From assembly GCF_025118155.1 (NCBI RefSeq), contig NW_026251389.1:806001-870000 (forward strand): a DNA stretch of 64,000 bases, in the 5' to 3' direction. The translations under genes and the position numbers were made by a program. The DNA comes from Cokeromyces recurvatus (Eukaryota; Mucoromycota; Mucoromycetes; Mucorales; Mucoraceae). Positions 46,143-57,607 of this stretch are shown here, in pieces; positions within the stretch are counted from its first letter, which is position 1; the number at the start of each line of letters is the position of its first letter. The notes under the pieces were generated by a model that ran no database searches, had not been told where the DNA came from, and saw only the letters and a program-made list of their open reading frames with translations.

Positions 46143-47475
46143 ATATGTATTGCATATTCGCTCGCTAGGCTTTTCGAATGTGTCAAAATTTAGGTTTAAA
46201 TAGAAATTGTGATTCATGGAATTTATCTGATGCAGAAAAAGAAGAACGTAAAAGAGTATTTTATTGTAGTTTTGTTGTGGATCGATTAACATGTGCTATG
46301 CATGGACGAGCACCGATGATTGATGAACGAGATTTAGATGCACCTTATCCCTCTGAAGTAGATGAAGATGATAAGGATAACAAACCTACCATTATGGAAG
46401 ATTTTCATCAACTTATTAAACTCTGTGAGATTCTCGGTGAGATTCTTGTTCAACTTTATATGGTAAAAGGTAGAAAACAGTTAGCCATGATGTCCTCACC
46501 TGATGATGTTATTTCAAAACTTGACCGAGCACTTAACAAATGGATGGCCAAACTACCGCCTTATCTTCAATATCGACCCCCTAACAGTCGTATGGCCGAA
46601 AAGGCACCAGCCCCAAAACTTGAAATTTGTCAAATCCACATGTTATTCTATACAGCACTCATTTTATTGCATCGACCTTTCATTCCTGGACCCACTCAAA
46701 CCACCACGCCTTCCGTCTTTCCCTCGGCTTCCATCTGTACCTTTGCTGCTAACAAAATCCTTGACATTGTTGAATGTTTAATGGCTGAGGGACGTCTAAA
46801 GAATGTCAATAATTATGCGCTTTATTTTATGTTTACAGCAGGTATCATTTTCATCAATGATGCCCTTTCATCTGATTCCATGTTTGCCTTCGAAGCCAAG
46901 ATTAGTATTAATAAGATTATTAGAGCCATGGATGAAGTTGAAAAGACATGGATTACATCAGCTCGTCATTGTAACATTCTAGGAGAACTAGCAGGTCTTC
47001 GCGATATTAACCTGGAAAATGTAGATGAAGAATATAATAATCGAAATACAGAGAATGCAAATATGATAAATCGTGAATCATTATCTATTGCAGTACCTAA
47101 TTCACCTATTCTATCCGACCAACAGACATTTGAATTTAATAAAAATCCAATTGATGCACAACGAGGAACAGAGCATCGATTTCCTGATTATTTATATGTA
47201 AACAGGTCAACGACACATGATTTTTCATCCTCTTCACAACAATCTACACCTTATACCACTCCACCTACAATGACTAATTATAATACAACTAATAATACAG
47301 CTAATAATACAACTAATAATACGACTAATAATACGACTAATAATACAACGACAGCGGGAGATTTAAATTTTGGACAAGATAATAGACCTTTCGATGCAAT
47401 TAGAACAGCCTTTTGGGGTGTTCCAATGTCCTTTGATATTGATGAATGGAATAGTTATTTCAGTAATCATAATCA

Positions 47476-47506
<31 letters not shown>

Positions 47507-47599
47507 CAACAACAGCAACAGCAGCAGCAGCAGCAGCAACAACAACAACAACAACAACAACAGCCAACAAGGTCTCAACAACAGACTCCAATGTGGTAA
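44969..47599 (+). CDS. Zn2Cys6 transcription factor with Fungal_trans domain and poly-Q tail
   Basis: Four exons, 44969-45012, 45122-45227, 45289-46095 and 46169-47599, join to 795 residues. The zinc cluster is C15-x2-C18-x6-C25-x6-C32-x2-C35-x6-C42, split by the first intron within Cys15. A linker RGPPKGYIEAIEGRLHRLEALL follows, a coiled-coil dimerisation helix as in Gal4/XlnR-type factors. The middle region (LLDLYFTHFYPLLPLLHKKSF, then RMCQNLGLNR and RVFYCSFVVDRLTCAMHGR) is the fungal-specific regulatory domain. The C-terminus is Asn/Thr-rich, with repeats of NNTTNNT, then about 33 Gln before the stop. The second intron after exon 3 begins GTATG followed by 39 A. The target genes are unknown. 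Confidence 0.94.
46101..46139. repeat. Poly(A) tract, 39 bases, just after a splice donor
   Basis: The A run begins five bases inside the third intron of the Zn2Cys6 gene and fills more than half of this 73-nt intron. Confidence 0.9.
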
Positions 47600-48215
47600 A
47601 ATGATAATATAGATTTTATAGAATACGGAAAAAAAAATAATAACCATTATTAGAGAAAAAAGGAGAAACAATAAATATATTATAATAAATAATGTAACAT
47701 CATTTTAATACTGTAGTAGTAGTAATAGAGGAAAAGAAGGGAGGAAGGAGGGGGAGGGTAAAACAAATTCTTTTCGGCAAAAATAAAATAAAATACATGT
47801 ACACCATTATTTAAATAATTGTTTCTCCAAGAAGAGATTTCATTAAGTATTTTTATTAATTAAAAAGGAAAAGAAAAGAAAAGCACACATATTAAACTAC
47901 TATATTCAGATACATTGAAATAATATATAAATATATCTTTTTTTAATACAAAGAAAAGTATTCCATTTCTTTCATTTCATTTTTACGCGGGAAAAAAAGA
48001 AAAAAAAGAAAAAGAAAGACTTTTAAATAAGGAGAAGAAGAAATACGGTTTTTAACAAGATATGCAACATGTATACTAATTTACTGATAAATGAACTTCT
48101 TTGTACTTTTTTTTTTCTCCTTTTTTTTTTTTTTTTCTTTTGAGTATGTTTGTAACATAGAATGTCTTTATATATATATCCGTCATTATCGTCTCCTTTG
48201 TGTATGTTAATTTAA

Positions 48216-48253
<38 letters not shown>

Positions 48254-48317
48254 TTATATAAATCCTCAAACCATTTTTTTATTTATTATTATTATTATTT
48301 TCTTTTTTGAATATAGC
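47600..48317. other. Intergenic with A/T tracts
   Basis: No gene is recognised. An A run of about 32 bases lies at 48219-48250 upstream of the secreted-protein gene. A purine-rich ggaaaagaagggaggaaggaggggga stretch lies near 47730-47756. Confidence 0.5.
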
Positions 48318-48794
48318 ATGAAGCTCTGTGCTATCCTTTTCTTTATTTTAGTCTCATTTTATTTTACGATATCAAATGGGTTATCACATTCAGTTGATTT
48401 AATTACATCAGACGTTGAACGTCATGAGAAGAATATTGCAAAGTAAAAAAAAGAAAAAAAGAAAAAAAATATGCGTATGATATATATTATTTTGAAATAT
48501 TTAATTCTTGTATTCGATAGTTATTTGGTAAAAAGAAAGTCAAATGATAACAAGAAAAAGAAAAGTAATACAAAGAAACATAAATCAAGTAGTGAAGATT
48601 GTCGTAACGTTAGTTGTGCATTAAAGTTACAGCCATGTCCAAAAGCTTGCCCACAAACTTGTGGCTATTTAAGTAAGTAAAAAGGAAAAGGGAGAAATAC
48701 ATGTAACATTTAAATTAATTGCTATAATTTTATCTTAGATTCCCCTAATCCTTGCTGTCCATTATTAGGCAAGCCTACTTGTCCTGATTTGTAA
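48318..48794 (+). CDS. Small secreted cysteine-rich protein, 110 residues
   Basis: Three exons, 48318-48442, 48521-48672 and 48739-48794, join in frame. The N-terminus MKLCAILFFILVSFYFTISNG is a clear signal peptide. The next part is Lys/Ser-rich, with KR at residues 46-47 or so (YLVKRKS), a possible Kex2 cleavage site. The C-terminal 45 residues hold eight cysteines in Pro-rich surroundings (DCRNVSC, QPCPKACPQTCG, NPCCPLLGKPTCPDL), suggesting a small disulfide-bonded domain. I do not recognise the family. It might be a cell-wall or secreted effector-like protein, which is inference from size and composition only. Confidence 0.82.
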
Positions 48795-48880
48795 TAATAT
48801 CAATGTTGATTGATGATATAATAAAAAGAAATGTATTTATTTAACCTATTTTTTATTTTATTTCCTTTTTTTTTTTTATT

Positions 48881-49432
48881 TTATTTTATTTCATTTTTTT
48901 TCCATATTATAAATGATAATAAAGCACACAAGGCCCCTAATAGAGCACCAGCAATGACTTGCGACTTTGTGTGATGACCTAATCGAACGCGAGACCAAAT
49001 GACAGCTATTGAGAAACAATGAAAAGAAAGAATGGCAATTAGTGTAACAACTGATTTTAATAACGTTCGTTTCTCTTCTGTGTAATGATTGACAGTTGTT
49101 GTTGCTAAACATTGCAAATAAGTAGTAAAGAAACTGATGGCAGTTGAATGAGATGAAGGCATACCATAACTTGTCTTTTAATATGACTATTTACTAGAAT
49201 GGGTCGAGGTTGTTTAATAATGCGTTTAAGGACTTTTGCAATGAGTGTTGTTATAATGGCACAAAGAGTAAAATATATTATATGGCTGGATCTTAAATAA
49301 AGAATGGTAAGGAATGTACAAGTAATGACAATTTCTCTTGTCTATAAAGAAATGGATTAAATTATTACAGAACTCGTAATTTTATTATTTTATTACATAG
49401 GATAATATTCTCAAAAGTCTATTTATTATCAT
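48881..49432 (-). CDS. PAP2-family dolichyl-diphosphate-phosphatase-like protein, reading frame disturbed
   Basis: On the minus strand the phosphatase signature is in three parts: KRIIKQPRP, then SYGMPSSHS, then RVRLGHHTKSQV with the catalytic His. Hydrophobic helices lie between them. The order and spacing resemble dolichyldiphosphatase (yeast Cax4, human DOLPP1), an ER enzyme recycling dolichyl phosphate for glycosylation. Between PRP and SYGMPSSHS the frame shifts: either a 20-nt GT-AG segment is removed (49193-49174) or one base is lost relative to the family. The proposed start at 49432 (MIINRLLRILSY, spliced to TREIVITC) gives a shorter N-terminus than usual and lies only 20 bp after the stop of the phosphodiesterase gene. 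A recent pseudogene or a sequencing error is possible. Confidence 0.72.
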
Positions 49433-49452
49433 CCTTTTCCTTATTCAATGTA

Positions 49453-51824
49453 TTATAAAAGGAAAAAAGGGGAGAAAAAAAATTTTTTTTTATACTTTTT
49501 TATATTTTCTTGAATCGTTGTTATTGACCATTTATCCATATTATCTTGAATATTTTGTATACAAAAGTTGAATTCTGGAAATAATTGATTCATAGAAAGA
49601 TATAGATCAAATGCAATATTTTTGATAAAGGAGAGTTGAAATTTGGCTAATGCCACATTATTATTACTGTCATGTTCATTAATAGGAATGGCTGGAATGC
49701 ATAATTCCTTTTCTAGTTCACTCTGTAATGAAAATTCTTTAACAAGCATAATAGCCCATTTTTTAGCATTCTCAAATGGTCTCGCCTAATGCATATATTT
49801 ATATAATAAGCGAGTTAGTGATATAACATATATTAATTATTACTATTATTATCTTTACACAGTTACTAATATCGGCACATTTCATAATAGCACTAATCAA
49901 AATCAGTTTTTCTTTTTCCTTTTTTACTTCAGTCGATAAGTCTAATTCTTGATTTTGTATGCGTTGTATCAATAATTTTATATTTTGAACATGATCTTGA
50001 TGATGGTCCATATCTGTGCATAAAATTCCATGGATAATAGTCTTTCTAAAAGCTACAATATGTTGTGTTGTTTGTTTATATAGACAGGCTACCTAAAATG
50101 TGTCTTCAAAACTTACATTTATATTCTGGATGTGAATTGATATTATGAGCGAGATGCTTATGTAATAGACTGAAAAATGCCATTGAATGATAATTCTCCA
50201 GAACAGATTTATCATTGTAGAAAATAGCTAGAGGATTAGCAGTAGTTACCTTATTGAAAAAAATATATATATATATGTATGTATAAGCAAAATAATAATA
50301 ATAAAGAGTGATATCTTTCCTTGTTACCATAAAATGATTATTCACGCCTGGATGCCCTACATCATGTCCTATACTAGCTATCAATAATGCCAGTCTATCA
50401 ATAGGTTGTAGTAATTCTTTAATTTGATTATTATGAGTGGTAAATGAAGGTATTTTTATAGAGTGATTATTTTCTGTTAACGAGCAAGGAGATTCAATCA
50501 AACCTATTGCACATAGAAAATACCATGTAGACTGTAACACGTCTACCGCATGTCTAAAGTTGTGATAAGGGTTTGAATTATGGTATGAATTACAAATATT
50601 TATAGTCATTTCTAAAATAATATCTAAATATAGAATTGTGAATATCGTTGTTATTTTTTAATAATAATAATAATAATAATAAAGGAAAGGGAAAAGTTTG
50701 ATTTTATAAATATATACCATGATTCATTTGTAATGAGTTTAGTTCTGGAAATTGTAAAAACATTTGTTCAAAGATTGAACATACACAGTAAAGCAAATCT
50801 ATTTCATTTAATTCGAGTGGCGTAAAGTTCCAGTCGTTTATAAATTGTTTCAAGTAACATTTACGTTCACTACAAAAAAAAAAAAAAGAGAGAGAGAAAG
50901 AGTTATAAATGACTTGTAACTTAAGTTAAATAGAGAATAATACTTTGATAAAGAAGTTATAGAGAGTCGTTCAATAATGGTCGGTTGAGGAGTAAATTCT
51001 TGTAAAATATGATTTGTTATCCTGATAGTCATAATGCGAAAAAAGAAAAAAAAAATTAATTTATCTGTATTTAATCTATAATACCTGTCATATGCTAATA
51101 TACCATTGATAGCCTTTTGATAAAGAACTGATAGAACTAGTTTCATTAAAAGTTTTAAGTCTATCTTGGAAATGTGTAATTATTATCGACTGTTCTTTTT
51201 CTTGTTGCTTTTGATGATTTTGTTTACTCTTATTATATCTATAAATATTCTATAAAAATTATCAATGATTAGAAACGTAAAGAATAATTCAACAATATGA
51301 TTTACTATACCAAAAATAAAGTCTTGATAACAGATTCATTGAATGGTTTTATTATAAAGTCAAGGGCTCCTTTTTCAATACATCGCATTATATTAGATGT
51401 TTCATCATTCCTAGAACAAGCTATGATAATAATAAATATCATATAAATAAAATTTAAAATAATAAAATTTCACTTCAAATTTCCTTTTTTTTGTTTTACC
51501 TATTGGAATTACAGTCGTCGATATTTCATAATTTTGAATTGATTGGCATATTTTTTCGAGTAAATCATAATGATAGTCAATATCAATGATGATCAATGTT
51601 GGAATATCATGTTTTCTTTTAGAGAGAATGGATTTTATACATCTTGGATCGTCTTTTACATGATAAACTATTCATTATATCGTATATTAATAAACAGTTA
51701 TAAAATATTTATTTATATAATAAATACCATTCTTAAATGTCTTATATAAAATTCTAGTATTTTGTTTATCCTCAAGTTTACATATAAAAACAACATCAAA
51801 ATCATATAGTTCTGAATTTGACAT
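49453..51824 (-). CDS. Response-regulator / 3',5'-cyclic-nucleotide phosphodiesterase fusion (RegA-like)
   Basis: Many short exons on the minus strand. The N-terminal part (from MSNSELYDFDVVFIC at 51824) forms a receiver domain: the IIIDIDYH strand end with the candidate phospho-Asp, a Ser in ACSRNDE at the switch position, and the conserved Lys in ALDFIIKPF. A linker rich in Gln/Lys follows. The catalytic part is a class I cyclic-nucleotide phosphodiesterase: NPYHNFRHAVDV, IGHDVGHPGVNN with the HD metal pair, and MKCADISN with the next metal Asp, then the C-terminal helices. This is the architecture of Dictyostelium RegA, where phosphorylation of the receiver turns on cAMP hydrolysis. The stop is at 49453. 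Substrate preference (cAMP or cGMP) cannot be read by eye. Confidence 0.9.
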
Positions 51825-54800
51825 GATATTGAAGTAACGGAAGAAACTATACGCTTATTTATAATAAACTTTTTCCTTAAATAGGAAAATAGAAAGAATA
51901 ATGGAAGAAAAAAAAAAGTTATAATATTACTATTGTTTTTTCAATTTAAGATTAATACTATTTCCAAAATAAATTAAACGAAACAGGTTTTACTTTTTTT
52001 TTTTTTTTTTTTGGACGAACCAGCTTGTAATTTTCGGTATCTCAGTTTAGAGGTGAAACTAAAATGTAATATACATTATAGATGATCTGCAAGTAAAAAA
52101 GCAATCATGTATTAGGCACATTGGATATTTAATGAATCTAAAGTCCACTCAAGTCTTCAATCGTATAATTTTAATTACATCAAAGATTTTAGCAACCATT
52201 ATTCAGCTGGAAGAAGCAGATAACCTCTCCATGTGTATATACTGTAAAACAGAAAAACATTCTTGTTGCAGGGAGGGCGTGTTTTTTAGCAGCATCGTTG
52301 AAATAATGTGATTATCATCTTCAAGTCTCCCCTTTTGCAAACAGCTTTCTTTGTGAATGAGTTTTCCTACTGATACTAATATATAGACTTTATCTTATAT
52401 AACTATAACTATTCGTTAAGAATCTAAACTATACTTTATGTTTTTAATAAAATTAATAATTTAATATCGAACATACTACTGGATCGAAAAAAAAAAAGAA
52501 AGAAAGAAAAGAAAACGCTTTCGGTATAGGAACGTTCTTATTACACCTGTGACAGCCTTCAAAAATAAATTCACCGAGAAAATCGTTAACCTTGGTAGTT
52601 TCATTAGAAATGTGATATTCCTTTACCCAAATTTCTATCAACATCTATATTATTAATGACTGTAATAACCTAGCCATATTTCTGGTACTTTATATGCCAG
52701 TTGATTTTAGGGCAACATGTAACAAACAAATACTATACCTTTGATAATCATCTTACTTGCTTTTGTCAACTTGAAAGAAGCACATCTTCATATTCTTTAA
52801 CCTTTTAGACAACACCCTATTACTGGATATAGTGATACATATTTAGCTATTGTAACTGCATATCTCATCAACAAAATTACTGAGCATTTTAAACAAATAT
52901 TTTTTTTAAGAAAAAAAAAGCTATAAACATAAGAAGAAACACTGGTGGCTAAATATATTTTTTAAAGTATTAGAGTCAGTGTCATTGATTGTATTTTTTG
53001 ATGGTATAAAGAATACAATACCAATAGGAGAAATAATCTCTGAAACTGTTAGTATATCATATAATAAATTCAAACAGGGATCAAAGTTATTCACATCTTT
53101 AATGGTTGATATCAATGAATTTAGAATGTCTAAAGTATTATATACTATGTTGTATTGTATGAAGCTGAAGTATTTGTATTAAATTTAAAGAATGGATATT
53201 AAATTTGCAATATAACTGTAAAAAAAAAAAGGCGGAGGAACTTGAAATCATCAATGGTAAATGCTTTTACAGTATACTCAAATGCAAAAATTGTAACATA
53301 ACGTAGAATAGAGATATCAATGTTAGTGAAAATATGCTTGACGTTTCATTTTTTATTTAGGAGGAAAGGTAAAGACTTGTTATTTTTACTCGAGATACTG
53401 CCGTAGATAACATGGTTTTGATCTTAGTGGACGATAATTAGGATATTCACATTTAAATTGTCTACAAAATCTTCCTTATTTGTTTAAAAACAAATATGAA
53501 TTCATTCCTATTTGATCCCAAAAAATTAATAAATTAAACTGAAACATCATAGTGCAAATCTAGAATAATTTCTATTGAAATTCCGATCAAAATCTGAAAG
53601 AATCTACAAAAATATTGAAAATATCGAAAAAAAAAAAAATAGTAAACAAGGAAGGACTGAATGAAGAAAAGGAATTTCATAATAAAAGAAAAATAGGACA
53701 ATGAGGCTAACTAGGCAGAGATACTTTCAGTAATCTTAAGCTTCTCCTGAAGAAAGATAAAGAATCTTTAATCTTGATAAAGAATCATTGCTTACAAGAC
53801 TGCTGTAAACAAAATAATAATAGTAATAATAATAATAATAAATTAATCAGGTCTATAGTATATGCAAGTTACAAGTTATATAAACTGTATAAGGGTAGAG
53901 TGATGCTAGATCTTATTGAAATAAGTTATTATCCATATTACTGCCGTAACTGGATAATTTATTACTAATAAAAAAAAATACTTTTTAAACAGCTAAACTA
54001 AATTATGTATAAACATACTCCACCGATAGTATCCCTTTATATAATCTCTATCATATTATTTTACTGATTTATGAATATTGTAGAATGAATTAAATAATAT
54101 TGCAGGAAAACGAAAAAAAAATAATTTCAATAATACATTGTTGGTAATTCATAAATATCAATCTTCAAACTATAATACAAATATAATGCCATTTTTAATC
54201 TATAAAAGCAACCAAACAATGTGATATCGTCTCGCCCAATAAACAAAAGGAGTATTAAAACAGTCATGTTTTAATTTCTTATTTTATTTTGCTGTATTTT
54301 AAAGGGGTAATAATTATTTATTTTAGTATTTTTCTTTTTGGCAAGTATAAGTGAATTGACTTTCGAAGTTGTACGAAATGGAATAATTGATATTCCTTAT
54401 TTTCTATGATAAAGATTAGATTATAATAATAATAATAGATGGATAGCACATGTATTGATAGGAGAAAATAGTGTAGCGTCTTGTTTTAATCTTGATACGA
54501 ATTGAACTTGAAATTACATCCGAGGAGACCCTATTATTTCCACTAATAAGATACCCTTATTTTTATTACGTAATCATATACATGTAATTTCATTTTATGA
54601 ACACTTTAACCTTACATAATCATTACTTTGCTGCAATTTTTTCTTTTCTTTTATTTATCTATTTATTTTTCTTTTATCTTTTTTTTTGATATTTTGCATT
54701 CAAGTGTAATATATTCAATGTATATGTTTAATTTATTCAGTCGTAATTTCCATAGAAAGACCAATCACTCATGGGATAATTCACGCTAATAAACTAGCTT

Positions 54801-55677
54801 TTAAATTATATATATTTATTTTTATTGCTAAAGTCAATACTTTTGGGGTTTAATTAGACTACTTGAAATACGTGTATTTATACAAAAATAAAATAAAGTA
54901 AAATAAAGGGATTTTATTATAGTAATGTTGCGTTATGAGAAATAAGAATAAATAACTAACTCATGAAAAAAAAAGGAAAAACCCAACCTATTATGCATCA
55001 TAATTACAAAGATATACGATATACGAAAAAAAAAAATTATCAGACATATGCTTATGTAAATAATACACAACAGGATTATAAGCAGAAAATAAGTAAATAA
55101 AAAAGGATACATCATTTCTTTAAAAATAGGCTACGGCTGAGAGGAAGAACTTTAATGCTTTAACTTATTTCTATCGAATTAAATTAATGATCAACTAAAC
55201 TATAAAATTGAAGAAGGTTTATTTATGGAGCAAAATGATTTTATGATACGCATTTTATGCTAAAAATAGCTATAGCTCTTTTTTTTTTTGAATTTCCTAA
55301 AAATATATGTCAATAAATCCCGAAAAGGAAAAAAAAATATTGCTATAGCAAAAAAAAAAAAAAATAGAATAATAATACCATGCTTAACTTTTAATGGCCA
55401 GTTTATATCTATGGTAACTTCATTTAATACAACTTTCTTTCCACCTCCTCCTTTTTTGTGCGACCAGAAGAAAATATGCAAATGACCAAAAAAAAAAAAA
55501 AAACTCATTTTTCACATGTAAAGAAAAAAAAACCCCCCTTCATATATTGGCATAATAATAATTATTATTTATTACATTCTATATTAAATTTAATAATAAT
55601 AATAAAAAAAAACCCAAAAAAGAACCCCACACATTCCTTTCCTAGTCTCGCCCCAAAATTAATAATAATAATAATAA
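51825..55677. other. 3.85-kb gene-poor region
   Basis: No intact gene is recognised. A minus-strand stretch at 52453-52644 contains NDFLGEFIFEGCHRCNKNVP, which has a weak resemblance to the zinc-ribbon part of RPA-like proteins and is discussed separately. A T run of about 19 bases lies near 51993-52011. The rest is AT-rich DNA with short repeats. Confidence 0.5.
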
Positions 55678-57354
55678 TTAAATCTTGGCTTGAGGACTGA
55701 AGAAGACATCCACCATCTTACGTCTCTGGATTTTACCTGTTGCAGTCTTGGGCATCAGGTCTGTCACATAAATTCTTTTAGGTACCTTAAATTTAGCCAA
55801 CTTGGTAGCACAAAATGCCTGCAAATCGCGCTCCACTTGTTTCACATCTTCCGAGCTGCCTTCCTTCATGACGACAGCGGCATGAACCTCTTGACCATAC
55901 ATTTCATCGGGGACACCGAATGTCACAGCCTCTGCAACCTTGGGATGACTCAACAAGACAGAGTCCAACTCGATAGGTGAGATCTTCTCTCCTCCTCGGT
56001 TAATCAATTCCTTAATACGACCTGTCAAGATCAAATAACCATCCGCATCCTTTCGACCTTGGTCACCTGTACGGAAAAAGCCATCCTTTGTAAAGGACTC
56101 AGCTGTAGCCTTGGGGTTATTGAGATAACCATGGGTCACGTTCTTACCACGAATACAGACTTCACCTATCTCTGTGGGATTACCTTCACTGTCAAGAATG
56201 GCAATCTCTACACCTTGTCCGAGACCAACTGAACCGGGCTTGTGAATACCGCGGTGGGGTAAAGGATTTGAGGTCATTTGATGAGATGCCTCAGTCATGG
56301 CATAGGCCTCCAAGACGGGGGCCTTGAATTGTTCTTCAAGGGCTTGTAAAGTGGCGGGAGCTAAACTAGAGGAACAAGAACGAATGAATCTAATCTTGGG
56401 AACCTCTTGAGGTGGATTACGAAGAAGGATTTGATGAATGGTAGGTACGGCTGTATACCAGTTACATTGGTTGGCCTTGAAATCTGGCCAGAAATGAGAG
56501 GCACTGAATTTGCGAGGAATGACAGCTGTACCACCTGACAACAAGGTGGACAAAAGACCACAGACAAGACCATGAACATGGAACAAGGGCATGACGAGAA
56601 GAGTACAATCTTGAGATGATAATTCATATGTACCAATAATATTCTTCATGGAAGTAAGTAAATTAAGGTGAGTAAGTGGAACACCTGAAATAAACAAAGT
56701 AATATCAGTTTGTATCTGTATATATCCAGGGGGGAGGGAGGGTTTTTTTTTTCCTCCTTAATTATATCTCTCTATATATACACCATATGGATTGTAAAAC
56801 TTACCCTTAGGTCTTCCAGTTGTACCACTGGTATGTAATAATAAAGCAGGCTCGTCAGGCTTAGGCTCAAACTTTTCAATAATACGATGGTCGCCAGAGA
56901 CTTCAGAAAGAGACTTCACCTCCATTTCATTACCATTCCAAAAGACTTCAACTACAATAACACCTTGCTTTTTAGCAGCTAAAATGGCAGGACTATTGGC
57001 TTCAGTGCCCTTGGGGACAATCAAGACTGTACTCTTGGCATCTTCGAGATAAAAATTAAATTCATCTTCGGTATAAGCAAAGTTCAGGGGTGAAGCAACC
57101 AAGTTCATGTAGTTAACGGCCAAAAAGGAAACCGCGAATTCAAAAGAGTTGGGATAACTAATAGAGATAGATCTACCGGGCGCAAGACAGTTAGCTGGTA
57201 CTTGAGCAGCTAATTTGCGAGCAAAGTCATAAAGAATATCATGGAATTGGGAAAATGTAACTTTAGTAGGAACCTCGGCTGATTGAGGAATAATAATGGC
57301 AGGATGTGTGTTATCCTTATGGCGTTCAAAAATTTCATATAATGTGTTTGACAT
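55678..57354 (-). CDS. Acyl-CoA synthetase of the Pcs60/4-coumarate-CoA-ligase-like type, putative peroxisomal
   Basis: Two exons, 57354-56805 and 56684-55678, join in frame to 518 residues. The adenylate-forming motifs are in order: HTSGTTGRPKG (residues about 174-184, split by the intron in the last Gly codon), MPLFHVHG, YAMTEASHQM, GFFRTGDQGRKDADGYLILTGRIKELINRGGEKISP and the catalytic Lys in PKTATGKIQRRK. The arrangement and the MTEASHQM segment resemble yeast Pcs60 (oxalyl-CoA synthetase) and plant AAE3. The C-terminus is QAKI. The tripeptide AKI fits the peroxisomal targeting consensus and is used as PTS1 in some fungi. The substrate (oxalate or another carboxylate) is inferred from the family. 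The 3' region is AT-rich with a TTA/ATA microsatellite. Confidence 0.93.
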
Positions 57355-57607
57355 TTTCTTAAATTTAAATAAGTAAATAAATAATGAAAAAAAAAAAAAA
57401 AATAGATAAAAAGGGAAAAAAAATAAAGGATTTTTTTTTTATAAATAGAATTGCCTTCACATAATAGTAAAACCATGATTGTCTCACAAAAGGTTTTTGA
57501 TAAAATTATCACGTAATCTTGTTAATTACTCAGCTTGATTTAAATTGATTTTTTTTTTTTCAAAAAAAAAAAAAATATCCATATTTAGGCAAAATATATT
57601 TATTTAT
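57355..57607. promoter_or_regulatory. Short spacer between acyl-CoA ligase start and Zn2Cys6 gene end
   Basis: About 250 bases with A/T homopolymers near 57388-57402 and 57547-57573. It should contain the ligase promoter. No element is recognised. Confidence 0.4.

Noticed and set aside
55260..55508. Overlapping Phe/Lys-rich reading frames (for example 55260-55508 and 8127-8375).
   Set aside because: They are translations of homopolymer runs with no motif and lie in introns or intergenic DNA.
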